This document shows, piece by piece, positions 13,180 through 25,500 of a stretch of DNA of 64,000 nt. Below the pieces are notes generated by a model that had not been told where the DNA came from, did not search any database, and saw nothing but the letters and a program-made list of their open reading frames with translations. A program made the translations under genes and the position numbers. The stretch lies in assembly GCF_964340395.1 (NCBI RefSeq), contig NC_135552.1:7226994-7290993 (forward strand), written 5' to 3'. Origin of the DNA: Glandiceps talaboti (Eukaryota > Hemichordata > Enteropneusta > Spengelidae). Every line of letters starts with the position of its first letter. Within the stretch, counting starts at the first letter, position 1.

Positions 13180-13585
13180 TACGTGACAATCGGATTTGAC
13201 GGCGTGAAGTACAGTGATGTTATTCGAGGCCCAGGTGACACTAATGAATATCTAAGATATTTTGTTTAGGCCGCCGAAGCTTATACTGTTGACGGACAAC
13301 CAGCCCTAGTACCAAGCGACACAATTGTGGTTGGCAATGCACCTATACACGTTATGAAGGTGAACTACTTTTGGCCAATTTGGCTTGAGGACATTGGGAT
13401 TGAACTTGTATTTAACCAAGGTACTCCCCAGAACTCAATCCTATTGAGGAGGCTTTTAACAAATTGCCAAGATTTCTACCACCCCATTATAAATGACAGT
13501 GTCGCAGTGGCTGTATATGAGGCTATCACAACCATCACATCACATACGATTGAGTTTGCAGAAATACCAATTACCTTGTAATTTA
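13180..13585 (+). pseudogene. Transposase catalytic C-terminal half (DDE type), broken
   Basis: Plus-strand reading gives IGFDGVKYSDVIRGPG, a stop, PALVPSDTIVVGNAPIHVMK, LEDIGIELVF, then after a frameshift near 13421 YSPELNPIEEAFNKL. The order [D/G]NAPIH - GI - YSPELNPIE is the signature of the second and third catalytic segments in IS630/Tc1-like DDE transposases. The second catalytic Asp is replaced by Gly (VGNAPIH instead of V[D]NAPIH), and a stop and a frameshift are present. It cannot encode active enzyme. Confidence 0.8.
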
Positions 13586-14227
13586 AGATGTGTACATGAA
13601 CCCTCTAGTTCACGAAAGACATTGACGTATTTATTTATTTAGTGTTAAAAACAAATTTTAAAGCTATGTTGAAAGTAATGAATAAATATTTGTCTGGAAG
13701 GAAGCCCCATCTTTTCTGATGTTATTCGGTGCAGACTGGAATATTGCTAGTGTACTGTGTGAGTTTAATATCTTGCTGCGTGTTGTGGCCATGCATAGCT
13801 GAGAGAGAATTTGCTTTGCTCGTTGCAATCAAAAGAATGAGACAAGTTTCATGTAATAACATGATGTCCAATGCACTTATTGTACTAGTATAACTTGTCA
13901 AAGAGTACATGTACTAATTTAAAATATTGCATAAACCTACTAATGATCGAATTCGACTTTTAGCGCCAAATTCAAAAATAATCTATAAGCGTTCATTTGA
14001 ATTTTATGTTGCATCATGACACTTTCACGGACATAAACAAACTGATCAGAGAGTAGCGTCAACCTACATCAGACAGACCCAGTGTTGTTTTTGTATTGAT
14101 GTTTGTCAGTTCCTAGTGATAAGGAGTATACTCTTTTCGGCACCTTCAAAGCCAGTTTTCATTGTCCACCACTGATAAAACAACGTTTTGATCTCAGGTG
14201 TTTCTAAATAACTCCTGCAATGGTAGT

Positions 14228-14598
14228 GGTTTTAGTTTTGTGTCCTGTTAACTGAGTGTCCATTGTCTCCTACTACTAAGCACAACCGGACTGGTTATCT
14301 AGTGCCGTCTAACTGAATTGACGTAAACAAAACTCTCCTCCATTACAACCCTGCTATATGTGTTCAGCTTGAAATGCGTTTACTTCGCAAGCAAATTTAC
14401 AACAACCTAAAACTTGCCAAAGCATCAGCTTTGATAAATGGATATGCCATGTACAGATTTCTGGCGAACTCTCTCTTTTCGTGTATAGAATGATTTCACA
14501 TTTAAAAAGAAATATAGGTATAATGCTGAGATCATATAAGTTAATGTATAAATGATTCAATTATCGTATAGCATGGTATAGTATATGGTATAGAAAAA
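14228..14598. other. No gene recognised
   Basis: AT-rich sequence between the transposon and a duplicated segment. Nothing supported. Confidence 0.45.
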
Positions 14599-14936
14599 GT
14601 ATGTTGTAATGGCTACAATTCTTTCTGAACCGACTGGCATTTCAATCCATATACCCAACTCGTTCCATGTGAATAGAATCATATAATGCTAGTATTTTAA
14701 CATCACAATCTAAACACCCACGTCTTAGTTTCAATATATATTGCATCAGTGGTTAAAAGCAGCCGAATTGTATTAACTGAGAACTAAAAAACACATGTCG
14801 AAACAATAAAGTATATACCACCATTCTATTTATAATAAATGTGGGAATTTTTTCGTGAATATGGCTGTCGAAATATGAATCACTGCAAATATTTTGTTAC
14901 AGTGCTCCCGTAAAATAGAGTATCGGTTGACTCTTA
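14599..14936 (+). repeat. Segment A of a rearranged direct duplication
   Basis: About 335 bp from GTATGTTGTAATGGCTACAA to ATCGGTTGACTC is repeated in the same orientation at 18675-19008, with scattered substitutions. No coding frame is shared. Confidence 0.85.
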
Positions 14937-15054
14937 TAATTTATACGTTAATGTATAAATGACTCAATGACGGTATAGCTGTATAGTGAAGAGAACAAAA
15001 ATACACATGTATTTGTTTAGGTGATGAATATATGTGATTTTAAGTGCTTATCAA

Positions 15055-15492
15055 ATTACAACGGTTTGCCAAAGGGTATGAACACTTTGCTGGGAACGCA
15101 TACATATTTTTTTATGAACGAGACGTTAGACATTAGAAGTAATTGAACATAAGATATTATCAAAGATGACCAGTCATGTCATCCCCACTGAGTCAGCAGA
15201 TACATAATTAGTTACTAAGACATACACAAAGCAACTAAAATTTTGATGCAGCCCCAAAACTGTTCTCAACATCTACATCTGTGTATATCTTAGTACCTGA
15301 CTGTGTGTGTGCTACTATTGTGTCACTCAGTGGGGATGATTGGTCAGTTTTGATAGGATCTCATATCCAATTACTTCTAATCGAGTTCTAATGTTGCTTC
15401 GCTCATTAAAAAACACACTATGTGTTACCTCACTCATAAAAAAACAGTGTCCCCAGCAAAGTGTTCATACTATTTGCCAAACCGCTGTAATA
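15055..15492. mobile_element. Fold-back MITE-like palindrome
   Basis: The outer arms TTACAACGGTTTGCCAAAGG plus TATGAACACTTTGCTGGG (15055-15094) pair with 15452-15492. Inner blocks GACATTAGAAGTAATTG and CATCCCCACTGAGT pair with their reverse complements near 15370 and 15330. The centre is about 50-100 bp. There is no open frame of note. Confidence 0.7.
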
Positions 15493-15724
15493 TACATTAC
15501 ATGCCTCTTAGAGGTTTTTTTCTATAGAACCCCTCTAACATTGGAACTGGAGGGAAGTTGATAGAAGTTAGAACACACACATATACCTCATGTATATAGC
15601 TGAAGGGTGAAAACATAATCTCAGACAAGCAGGGTTTAACACGCTTATATTTTGGTTACCATGGCAACAACATAATCTGAGCATGATATTATACTTGCAT
15701 ATACTACTTTGAGTAAGATGGACT

Positions 15725-16440
15725 AATGGGTCGGTATTTTTTCACACAACACATAGTCTTGTAGGCCTGACATGTAAGCTTACAATGCACTCAGTCCAAT
15801 ATCGATAGAATGCCAGAGTGGTCTTTTATGCCAATACATTGTTTTCGTTAGCAACCTTTTCAGTCACCTTCTTGTATAGCGCATATGGATATATTCAATC
15901 TCTGTTTCCACAGCAACCCTGATTGCAAGATAGCAACGTCATAATCGCATGGTAAGAGGACAAGTGATTGGTATAATATACAAACGAAACAACGTTCAAT
16001 TCGGTCTAATGACACCGTGTTCCCTAATTGACTTATCCATATGAGATTTCTACTGGGTTTCTTGAAGGAAAAAGATCAGATGTTCCAAAATCTACGAAAT
16101 TCAAACAGAGCATCAATTAATATGATCGGACACTTCACGACAAAACACACTTTTCACCTCTCTATAAATCATAGCTCTAGATCACTCAAGGGTCTCACAA
16201 CGAATTCAAACAAACAATGTCTGGGACTCAGTAGCATTTATCGTAAAAAAATCATCGCATCATAAATCAATAAATTATGTTTCCTTCCTCTACTAGTAAC
16301 ATACTAATCTATATTCCCCAACCACAGAATAACAAATGAATTGTTTGAACTATTAAAGCAGTCATTTAAAGCAATATAGATTGTCTTTATTTGAATGACA
16401 CGAAGATCCGATATCATACAACATGGACGGGAAGAATGTA
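15725..16440 (+). repeat. Segment B of a rearranged direct duplication
   Basis: About 700 bp matches 17435-18196 in the same orientation: shared GTAGGCCTGACATGTAAGCT-type start, TTCGTTAGCAACCTTTTCAG and the block around TATTAAAGCAGT. It is more diverged than segment A. Confidence 0.8.
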
Positions 16441-16624
16441 TACTACATCGTTCTAGCAGAAACACTCGCCAAGTCCTGTATTTATTGATAAGTGCTTGTA
16501 GGTATATTCACACATCAATCTGATTAAAAGCCGATGTAGATGTCGGCTAATCGTTCATTGCTATTTTACCTTCGTTATTTTGCCTGAATTGACCTTGGTA
16601 CATGATTTCATTTTTTAGCCTGAG

Positions 16625-16782
<158 letters not shown>

Positions 16783-16805
16783 TTGGTAGTACTGGAACTC
16801 TTTCT

Positions 16806-16852
16806 TGGGTGTAACTCGGAGTTTCACGCATATTGCGATCATCAGACACTCT
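16806..16852 (-). ncRNA. Hammerhead ribozyme-like motif (left arm)
   Basis: This is the exact mirror of the 16857-16903 motif, because the two arms are perfect reverse complements. Read on the minus strand it has the same stems, CTGATGA, GAAA and GTT triplet. A transcript crossing the whole palindrome would instead form one long hairpin. Confidence 0.55.
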
Positions 16853-16856
16853 GGGC

Positions 16857-16903
16857 AGAGTGTCTGATGATCGCAATATGCGTGAAACTCCGAGTTACAC
16901 CCA
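16857..16903 (+). ncRNA. Hammerhead ribozyme-like motif (right arm)
   Basis: Stem I is GTGT (16860-16863) with ACAC (16897-16900). CTGATGA is at 16864-16870. Stem II is CGCA/TGCG (16872-16875, 16879-16882) with loop ATA, but U71 and U83 oppose each other at the inner end. GAAA is at 16884-16887. Stem III is ACTC/GAGT around one C, and the predicted cleavage triplet is GTT ending at 16896. The conserved hammerhead core CUGAUGA...GAAA...NUH is complete. The U-U pair at the base of stem II and the tight stem III make activity uncertain. Confidence 0.6.
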
Positions 16904-16987
16904 AGAAAGAGTTCCAGTACTACCAAAACTATTACGCTCTGCCACTGCGGTATAGAGCACTGTCTTAGCAGATTGATACTCACCGAG

Positions 16988-17078
<91 letters not shown>
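16988..17078. repeat. TA dinucleotide microsatellite
   Basis: Uninterrupted TA repeat between the two hairpin structures. A third short TA run is at 17301-17317. Confidence 0.95.
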
Positions 17079-17080
<2 letters not shown>

Positions 17081-17233
17081 TTTTGAAAATTTGAACCAAA
17101 TTATATGCTATAGACCCTACAGAACTGTTTCGTGAGGTGCGTAGTCCTCACTCATCAGGGGTAGAATTGAATATGGACGGGAAGAATTCCACCTTACCTT
17201 ATAGCATATAATTTGGTTCAAATTTTCAAAACC
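17081..17233. repeat. Inverted repeat, 33-bp perfect arms
   Basis: GTTTTGAAAATTTGAACCAA and the following bases to TATGCTATA (17081-17113) are exactly complementary to about 17200-17232. The 86-bp interior contains the hammerhead core on the minus strand, so the arms would extend its stem I. Confidence 0.9.
17111..17163 (-). ncRNA. Hammerhead ribozyme (three stems, complete core)
   Basis: Read on the minus strand: stem I ACCC (17162-17159) with GGGT (17117-17114); CTGATGA (17158-17152); stem II GTGAGG/CCTCAC, six pairs (17151-17146, 17137-17132) with an 8-nt loop; GAAA (17131-17128); stem III ACAG/CTGT with a 2-nt loop; cleavage triplet GTA with the cut predicted after 17118. Every invariant core base is present. 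Beyond stem I the 33-bp arms (17081-17113 and 17200-17232) can pair, leaving an internal loop that can hold a small hairpin near 17182-17192. Hammerheads of this kind are known from Penelope-like elements and retrozymes; no protein part is seen here. Confidence 0.82.
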
Positions 17234-17434
17234 TGTATATAATTCTCTCTACTACCCGTATTGAACACTTTTATGTGGTTTTATCTACATCCAGTCAATT
17301 ATATATATATATATATGCACACATACACACACAGCCGACGGACGGACAGACACTTCTCCATGCCTATAATACTGCTGAAACTTATACTTAAGTTGTGCTA
17401 AAAAAACACATGAAGTGATAGATACTGGTATTAG

Positions 17435-18196
17435 TAAATACTTCTTCATACAACACATAGACTCGTAGGCCTATCATATAAGCTTACAATGCACTCATTC
17501 GATCATCGATAAAATTCCAAAGAGATTATAGCTCCCCGTCTTTTACGTCAAAACATTGTTTTTCGTAGCAACCTTTTCTGTCACCATCCTTTTCGGCACA
17601 TACGGACGTATTCAATCTCTGTTTCAACAGCAAACCACCAGTGATTGCATGGTAACCGTTTGGAGATTTCAGTGATATCCTAACATACATACATAGTGAC
17701 GTGATACTGATAATCACATGTTAATAGTACACGTAATTGTATCATATGCAATTGAACCAATTTTCAATTTAGTCTAATGACAGCATGTCCTCTAATTGAC
17801 CTATCCATACGCGATTTCTACTTGGTTTGTTGAAGCAAAAGATGTCAGATTTTACAAAATCTATGAAATGGAAATGGAACACCCATCCAATTGTATCATT
17901 GTACGACAAAACAGACTTTTTACCTAATCATTAAATCAGTTCATTCAAGTATCTCGCAACGAACGAAAAACATTCTGATTCGGTAGCATTGATTGACGAA
18001 AAGTCATCGAAGCATAAACCAAGCGATTGTGTTTCATTTCTCTATATTAGAAACATAGTAATTTATAACCCCTGAACACATGTACAGACTAAAAAATGAA
18101 TTGTTTGAAGTATTAAAGCAGTGGTTTATAGCAATACAGATTTCATAAATTTAGTGACATGAGTTTTGACGCCATACAATAAGGACGATTGTATAT
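17435..18196 (+). repeat. Segment B' (second copy of segment B)
   Basis: Second copy of the sequence at 15725-16440, same orientation, diverged. It contains CATTCGATCATCGATA (17496-17511), which recurs at 16674-16689 beside the TA repeat. Confidence 0.8.
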
Positions 18197-18674
18197 GTGT
18201 ACGGAAGGGGGGGGGGGTCTAATGTAAATGACGTCAGACGGACTTCCTGTTGTACTGAGTATGCAATGTTGGTCGAACATAGGGGCGAAGATTTGGAGAG
18301 ATTAGTGTAAAATGGGATTATCTGACTAATGTCTTTGTCGCCTATGTATATGTAGTGTAGTGATGATAATTATATAAAAAATATTCGTTTTTCATTATTT
18401 TCATTCGTTTGATAAACATCTACGCTTTCTACCAAAGCACCATGATAGTTCATTTTTACAAGTACGTGGGTAATTTACTTTACTAAGATTGGGATATATT
18501 ATAGGATGAGGTAAAAAAATAGGGGTATAATTTTAAACTCAATTGTTTTATAGAGTCTGGGGTTTAGCAACAGGATTGCCACTGGGAACCACCCCCCCCC
18601 CCTCCCACGGGTAGTAGATATGCTTAGTTGTTGCTGCAATCGACAGTCTGCATTGCCTGCCCCTTTGGTGAGAA

Positions 18675-19008
18675 GAGTATGTTGTCATGGCTACAATTCT
18701 TTCTGAACCGACTGGTATTTCAATCCATATACCCAACTCGTTCCATGTGAATAGAATCGTATAATGCTAGTATTTTAACATCACAATCTAAAAACCCACG
18801 TCTTTGTTTCAACATATAATGCATTAGTGGTTAAAAGCAGCCGAATTGTATTAATTGAGAACTAAAAAACACATGTCGAAACAATAAAGTATACACCACC
18901 ATATTTACAAGAAATGTGTGAATTATTTGTGTGAATAGGGCTGTCGAAATATGATTCACCGCAAATATTTTGTTAAACCGCTTCCGTATAATAGACTATT
19001 GGTTGACA
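18675..19008 (+). repeat. Segment A' (second copy of segment A)
   Basis: Second copy of 14599-14936, same orientation and less diverged than B/B'. It ends about 0.5 kb before the first coding exon of the LDLa-ZP gene. 18548-18670 holds a short C run and no gene. Confidence 0.85.
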
Positions 19009-19538
19009 CTTTTTTGTTTCAAACGTAAGCAATAAACACATAGTTAGCCCTATAATCTGTCAATCAAATGTTCTGTTTATTCAAAACAACTCAATGAAAT
19101 TCTAAATATAACAAGGTGTTTTAGGCACTCTGGATTTCATTCTGACGTTACTTGCTAGGAGTTGACATCGAAGAGCCGCGTTGCTGATACTTCACACACA
19201 ACAGGTAGAAGTGGGTTTCTTTCTTGTTTTCGTTGTTTTCGATTTAAAGTCTACTTTGCTAGCGAGTATTTGCAAGTGTATTTGAAATTTTAAAAAATTG
19301 GTATATTTTGGAAGTTGTAATTCATCCTATTTTCGACATAAACGTTTTAGCTTCGAACGGATATTTTGGCAAAAAAATAAGATGTTTACTACATAACCAT
19401 CAATAATGTCCGATGCTTGTTTTTAAGTTTACATGGAACAACGTGTTTCATAATGTCGGGAAATAACTGAGAGTGTCGTACCGTTCGTAAAAGTTTCGTA
19501 TTTATAACTCTATTTCAGAGTTTGATATCGAGAGAGGC

Positions 19539-19595
19539 ATGATCCGACTGTTGGTGTTCCTGACTGTCGTGTTTACGGCCACAGCTACCCAAAAG
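19539..19595 (+). CDS. LDLa-ZP gene exon 1 (signal peptide)
   Basis: Encodes MIRLLVFLTVVFTATATQK: a basic n-region, a hydrophobic core and a likely cut after ATA. It ends in phase 0 before GTAAGC. CTATTTCAG (to 19518) just upstream looks like a 3' splice site, so a 5' untranslated exon probably lies upstream; one ending ACAACAG|GTAGAAG at 19202 is a possibility. The ATG is the first in this exon. Confidence 0.75.
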
Positions 19596-22500
19596 GTAAG
19601 CGCGTTGTCCTTCCTAATTACGTGGGAAAACAAAAATTGTTGTGTTTCCACTTACATGGCCTCAGCAAATATTTACTTTATTTTATCTTTTTAATTGTTT
19701 TAATTTTCGACCAATAACAAACCAGACGTTGTTAATAAAATATAAGAATTTCTTTGTATTTCTCTTTTAAATGTTTTTAAAAATGTTAAATGTCAACGGC
19801 TTAAACTAGGGTCTGTCGAGTTATCCGAAACACACATTTTTTATTTAGTCTTATCTGACAAGACCAGTTTGTCTGCATAACGTAGTAATTTATGTGACTG
19901 TGTTAAAATCTGTTAGTTTCTCTGTTTACAGTACTGTGTCTGAGTCTTTGTATACGCTATGATACAGTATAGTTTAGGTACCCGATAGACAGGATTACAA
20001 TCGGCGATTCGCATACACACATTAGTCGTGATTATTTCTGTTGGAAAACTGGACTAGATTTAAACTGAAAGTTTTGAGATTCTCGTTCCTACAGACAATT
20101 GTTGGAATACAACAGAACATATGCAATAAGTTATTTTTTGTCATTGATTGCTGTTTGCCCCTTGCTGTAGCAATCTCCTGGCCAACCGGAACAAGCAATG
20201 TGAAGCTTTATAGAACGTTGTAGCACAGCACTCACCATAGAAATAGTTTCAAAGGCCAAAAAAGAGAGAATTGTTTCTGGTCAGTGTGCATCACTTAAAT
20301 ACTCCCTGCCCCTGCCTGTGACATTTCCTGACTAGAAATAAATCTTTTCTTTTTTGTGGTCTAGCGGAAATGTGCCAATAACTTATTAAAACTAAACGCT
20401 ACATTGATAATATTTTCAGGACAGGTGTGCTTTGGTATCACAAATGTATGTACCAAAATTTATATTGGATTTGAAGCATGCACTCTTGAGATATAGCGTA
20501 ATTACTGAAAACCATAAATTATGTACTAAATAAAAAAACAGTAACTGCTATGAACAGTAGACTGAGTAACATTTGTTGAGAATGTAAAAAAAAAATTAAA
20601 AATCGCATCGTCACACCACTTTAGACAACATTTCCTAACCAGAAACATTTTTTTCCTTTTTGTGGTATACAGAAAATATGCCAATAACTTATTAAAATTA
20701 AATGCTACATCACTATTTTCAGGAAAAGTGCGCTTTGGTATCGCAAATGTATGAATTCTAAAAGGGCACTTCAAAAACAGTAACCTTGAGTATCTTGTAA
20801 AATAGAAAGACTATTAATCAATCCTCATCCCATTTTTAAATCAGTAGCGATTTTTAAATCGGTGGCGATTTTTAAATCAGTAGACCGATTTTTAAATCAG
20901 TAGAGCGATAATACAAACAGAAGAGTGATTTGTCGTTTTCGGCCACGGTATCTTCGGCCACGGTAATTGGATTACAGCTTCAAATATTAATAGAGCTGCC
21001 CAAATCGGTTTACAATGTCACCCTGTTGCAATTGTGGGTTCGTCAAGACACTAGCGTTTGCGTTTATAAACTGTGCATGTCTCATTATCACCACATTCCT
21101 TTTCTTTGAGGTGGTCATATCAACTTTCTTATACTGTTAACAGGTATTGGTTGCGTTGTCAATCTTTTCGTTTAATTTCCTACGGGAACTGTGTGCGATA
21201 AACAGGAACAAACTATGGTGCAATCTAATCAATCTAAGTTAAAGATACAGATTTTGCTTAGTTTATAAAAACCTGCTTTTTCGAAGACCGATTTTGTCAC
21301 CTTCGTTGATTTTATGACCCGTCAATTGCCGCAAGTGCAAATTTTAGAGAATAGATGGAAATAGTCCCTTTGTGAGGACAATGATTTCAAAATTGATTTA
21401 CACCGCACAGTTTCTCTCAGAAGACAACATATGTTCTGAATAACTCCATTGAATGAGTTTAAGGGCGAAATTGTTTTGATAATGATTCGTTTACGATTAA
21501 ATATTTGTTTCATCCTGAGTTATGTTGAATTTATTTTGTCAAGACTTTTAGTATAAACTTTTAATGATATGCAATATTTGTATCGTGTTGGCGTGTACTT
21601 CAGGTCGTGCTGGCGCGACCGACTGTTTCCCGACATATTGCTTGAGCTAGCTACCCAAGTAATAGGTACAAGTGAATTCGATGTAAATACTGCTTATTTT
21701 TGGACAGTATGGTATCTTATTTATGACGTGTTTTCACTCATAATTTATAAGATTTGTATTCGGTTTGGTCCCTGTAAATGCTCACAGTTTGCTCATATTA
21801 GGAGAATAAAGTTTCGCGGCGTGTTCACTGCAAATCACGAAAGCCATGACGTTCCAAACTGACGACATCAGTGGTTACATTGCTACTTTTCGTAGTGCCA
21901 ATAACGGTCTCCATGCCGTGGTGACAATGACGATAACTCGATACCCTAGCCCCCTTCTAATTTGTCTATGGTTTATTAGAATGAATGTACTTAACATGAT
22001 GATTAGGAATGATGACCATTTATTATGTTTAAGTCTACGACTACTGTATATGCATGTAGTTATGGAGAAATTTATTTATTAGCTTATACTTAGTTTTGAC
22101 AATTGGTTCCACACATGCATTTTTCACTTTTGAATATATACTCAATATTTAATCTATACTTACTCAATATAATCATTTATTCAGTATATATTTTAGATTG
22201 TAGTTCGTTAAAAACTTCGTTTACACTATTTTTGGAAGACGTAGTAAAAAAAAGTGTGTGGTTCCGATTACGCTCAATATTAGAATAGGTGGGGTAGATA
22301 GATTTTTTTTTATTTTATTATATTTTTGTTCGTGTGTGAGTGTCTAGTTTAGGTTTTCCATTGTTTTTCAAATGGTCTCTGTGTTATTTATTTCTTCCTA
22401 TCAGATGCACATCCATTACAGATTGGAAGAATATTGTTATATTGTCTTTTTAAGTTGATGTCAGTTTCCGCATCCAATATTTCTCGTCAGACTTCAAATT

Positions 22501-25500
22501 TTGTGCGATTTTTCTCGAATACGTAAAAAAAGTTTAGGGTAGGCAGTGAAAAACTAGTTGCGGTCGGTTAACCGGAATCAAACAATTATTTTTTTAGGCC
22601 TAATCAGTATAGTTACAGTTACTTTGAATCATTTGACATTATACTCAGTTACACATCGGAATGTTCTACATATATTATGATAACCAGTATATAATCATAA
22701 TTTCCCATTTATTCTCTTTTTTTCCATCATGTATGTTAACTTTGTATTTTAAACAACAAAGACAATTATTTTCTTTTTTTCACTTTTGATTTCAAGAGCC
22801 ATTTATTTAGAACAATTTTATTGTATGTTTTTTCCTTATTACCAGTTACGTCATTTTATTGCGAGTTTATTCACTGAAAGTTATAAGTTTTGAATGAAAT
22901 GTTTTATATGATACCATATTGCACACCAGTGCGTTTCGCCTCTACTGACTTAGGTGGAGGAAAGAAACACGAATGAATAAAAGAAGCCCGCCCTCTATCG
23001 CCACCACTGCCATTTCTTTGTTTTTGTATACCAATCCATTGCAGTGTCTCCTGGTTGCTGTTACCCTCTATGGTACATATGTAAACAGTTTTCAAGTACC
23101 AAGTAGTATAATTTCGCTTGTAATTTCGGTTTTGATTATTTTTAGCTAGAAATCTTAATTGAATGGATTCAGAGATTTTCAACAGTTTCACTATTTTTCT
23201 CTATACTCTACTAATTTGCTTGTAATCCTTATTGATATCTCCCCACATTTCATACATTTCTTGTATCTTATTTTTAGTTTAGCTGCATACTGGCAGAAAG
23301 AAAATTTGGTTTCGTCATACTCATTATGTCATCTTCTTGAATGTCAACTTCTTGAATGTCACGGCCCAATGTTTGAATATTTACTATTTCGGCAATTTCG
23401 TCTTCTTGTCTAAAAATATATTAAATTAACTTCTCAAATTGAGTTACCAGACAAATAGTGTTAACCCGGCACTTAAAGGCCAGAGAGGATTTAGAGGAAA
23501 AAATGCAACCATCTCGTTCGGAAAACCATAAATCTATGTATGTTGAGCTGTTCGCCTTACTGTGTGCTCGTGTGTTCCTGTATGTACGAGTGGAACTTGA
23601 TGTAGCGTGTAGCTACCTGAATATTCCCTACAACGTTTTATGTGACCTTCGCAGATCTTGACACGTGTATACCGAACATGACTCGTCAGCACGAATTACA
23701 TTGTATGTTTATGGCCATAAATTATGTTGTACAAACACAAATTGAAATGTTATAAAAACAAACTGAAATTTTACGCCCACAAATTGAAGTTTATCGACCA
23801 TATATACACATTTTACTTGAGTGGCAACACGCATGTGTACCTTATGCTGTGAAGAATTAGATTAGTTACATCGGAATTTGAATCGCATATTACAAAGTTG
23901 TGAAAAGAAATATTAGAAGTTAATTGTTATTTAGAAAGTTCAGTAGTTATAATCCCTTGGTACACAGGAAGTGTACTTAAACTTGAATGACTCCATGGGG
24001 TGACATTAATGGCCCTTGGGTAGATCGTGACAAACATAACAAATAATAGCAGATAGTATATATCACAGACGAGTACTTACTTGTCAGTGTATATATTAAC
24101 TCTAGGGCAGATTTACATAATGTGATATGCGGATCCAATCATAATACTTAGTGATTAATCGTGTGATGCCGGCGATCCAATGAGTAGCATTTCAATTATC
24201 TAGGGATGTGTTAGAGATTCTTAATAGGTGTAAATACTTGTGTATTCATGTGAAATGTTAGATTTGGATTTTAAGTTCATATGGAATTATAAATCAAGTC
24301 TCCTTCCAGTGAAAAGCCGGTGTGCTAGCATCTTTGCTGTATGCTGTGAGATTTGTCGCCCCTCTGTAAGTTAGAATAACACCCAGTTTCGATTCTCAAA
24401 GGTAATGTCCCGTTACGCAGCCTTGTGATCACTGACCGGTACTTATGGGGGGAATATTGAAGAGTAAATAAGGATCAGTAGTATAGGTGTGTTTAAATGT
24501 ACAGTATGTTCTGAGTTTTGGTTTACTTAAACAATTAATTCTCCAATTTACCAGTTCGTTTGATGTTCAGTTTCTGTTTTGCTTGCTCTAAAATAACATT
24601 GATACTAACGTTTTGGTCATTTCTAGACTCAAAAATATGTAGGAGTCCTGCTTCTCTAAACACACATTTTGCTCGTTTCATCCATATCTGATCGTTTAAA
24701 AATACTCGTTTTGTCAATCTCGTGTCTGGTAATCTCTGTATTCGAGCCCACAATCAAATAACTTCTATTTTACGTATGTATTCACTGGACATCCATTCCA
24801 TATCACCATACAGTGAAGCAATCGGGCTTGATATCCCCACTCCAAGATACGATCTCATTGCACGCTGTTGGACTTTATCGATACTGTTTATTGAACCCTT
24901 GTACCAGACAGCTGACGCATAATCAAGGATCGGGACAACCAACGTATCTTTTGTGTACATCTGGTGAGACATTCCGCCGTACATTTTACACTTTGTTATA
25001 AATGAAAGAAACTCACCACAAAGTAATGTTTGAATTTGTTATAAATGAGGAAAGAAAAGTTACACGTGTAGGAATTGAACCCACGTCCACTAAACACTAG
25101 TCAGAGCTGAGCTAACGTGCCAACTGATAGATATCGTGAATTTATTCTGATATGTACCTTCTTTCCTCGAGGCAGTGGTGAGAGGCCAACTCTTTTCATA
25201 AAGCTTAAACCTTTAACCTAAGGATATAAATATATTCACAGGTCTCCCTGCCTATATGGGGGGGGGGGGGGCAACTTAGGAATCAGTTATTAAAGCAAGG
25301 CTAGGCTTTTTAAAACAGTTGTTGGGTTTGCTATAAATGAAAGAAATATGGCCTCCATTCGGCCATTATATCGTGAAGGTTAACAATCAAACTGCCGTGT
25401 ATGGTTGAAATCAGCTCATGCATTTCAGAGATACAGGTGGATGCGCACACATGCAATGCACGTCCGTTGGGGACGAACAACGCATAAGTATTTGCATAAT

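Larger units (their letters stand above)
12615..14227. mobile_element. DNA transposon with ~220-bp TIRs, degenerate
   Basis: The left end (12615 onward: ACTACCATTGCAGGAATTAT, then TTTTATCAGTGGTGGACAAT) matches the reverse complement of the right end (down from 14227). Similarity continues about 220 bp inward, including CTGACAAACATC and TCTGATGTAGGTT. Broken transposase coding lies between (12870-13150 on -, 13180-13585 on +). The C-terminal half resembles the DDE/D superfamily of IS630/Tc1-like transposases. Target duplication was not identified. Confidence 0.8.

Noticed and set aside
12729-13241. 170-codon minus-strand open frame taken as one gene
   Set aside because: Its first ~30 codons are antisense to the transposase catalytic half; only the stretch from about 13150 downward resembles coding sequence.
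25057-25130. Functional tRNA gene on the minus strand
   Set aside because: A good B box and T-arm, but no convincing acceptor stem or anticodon arm; kept only as a tRNA-like sequence.
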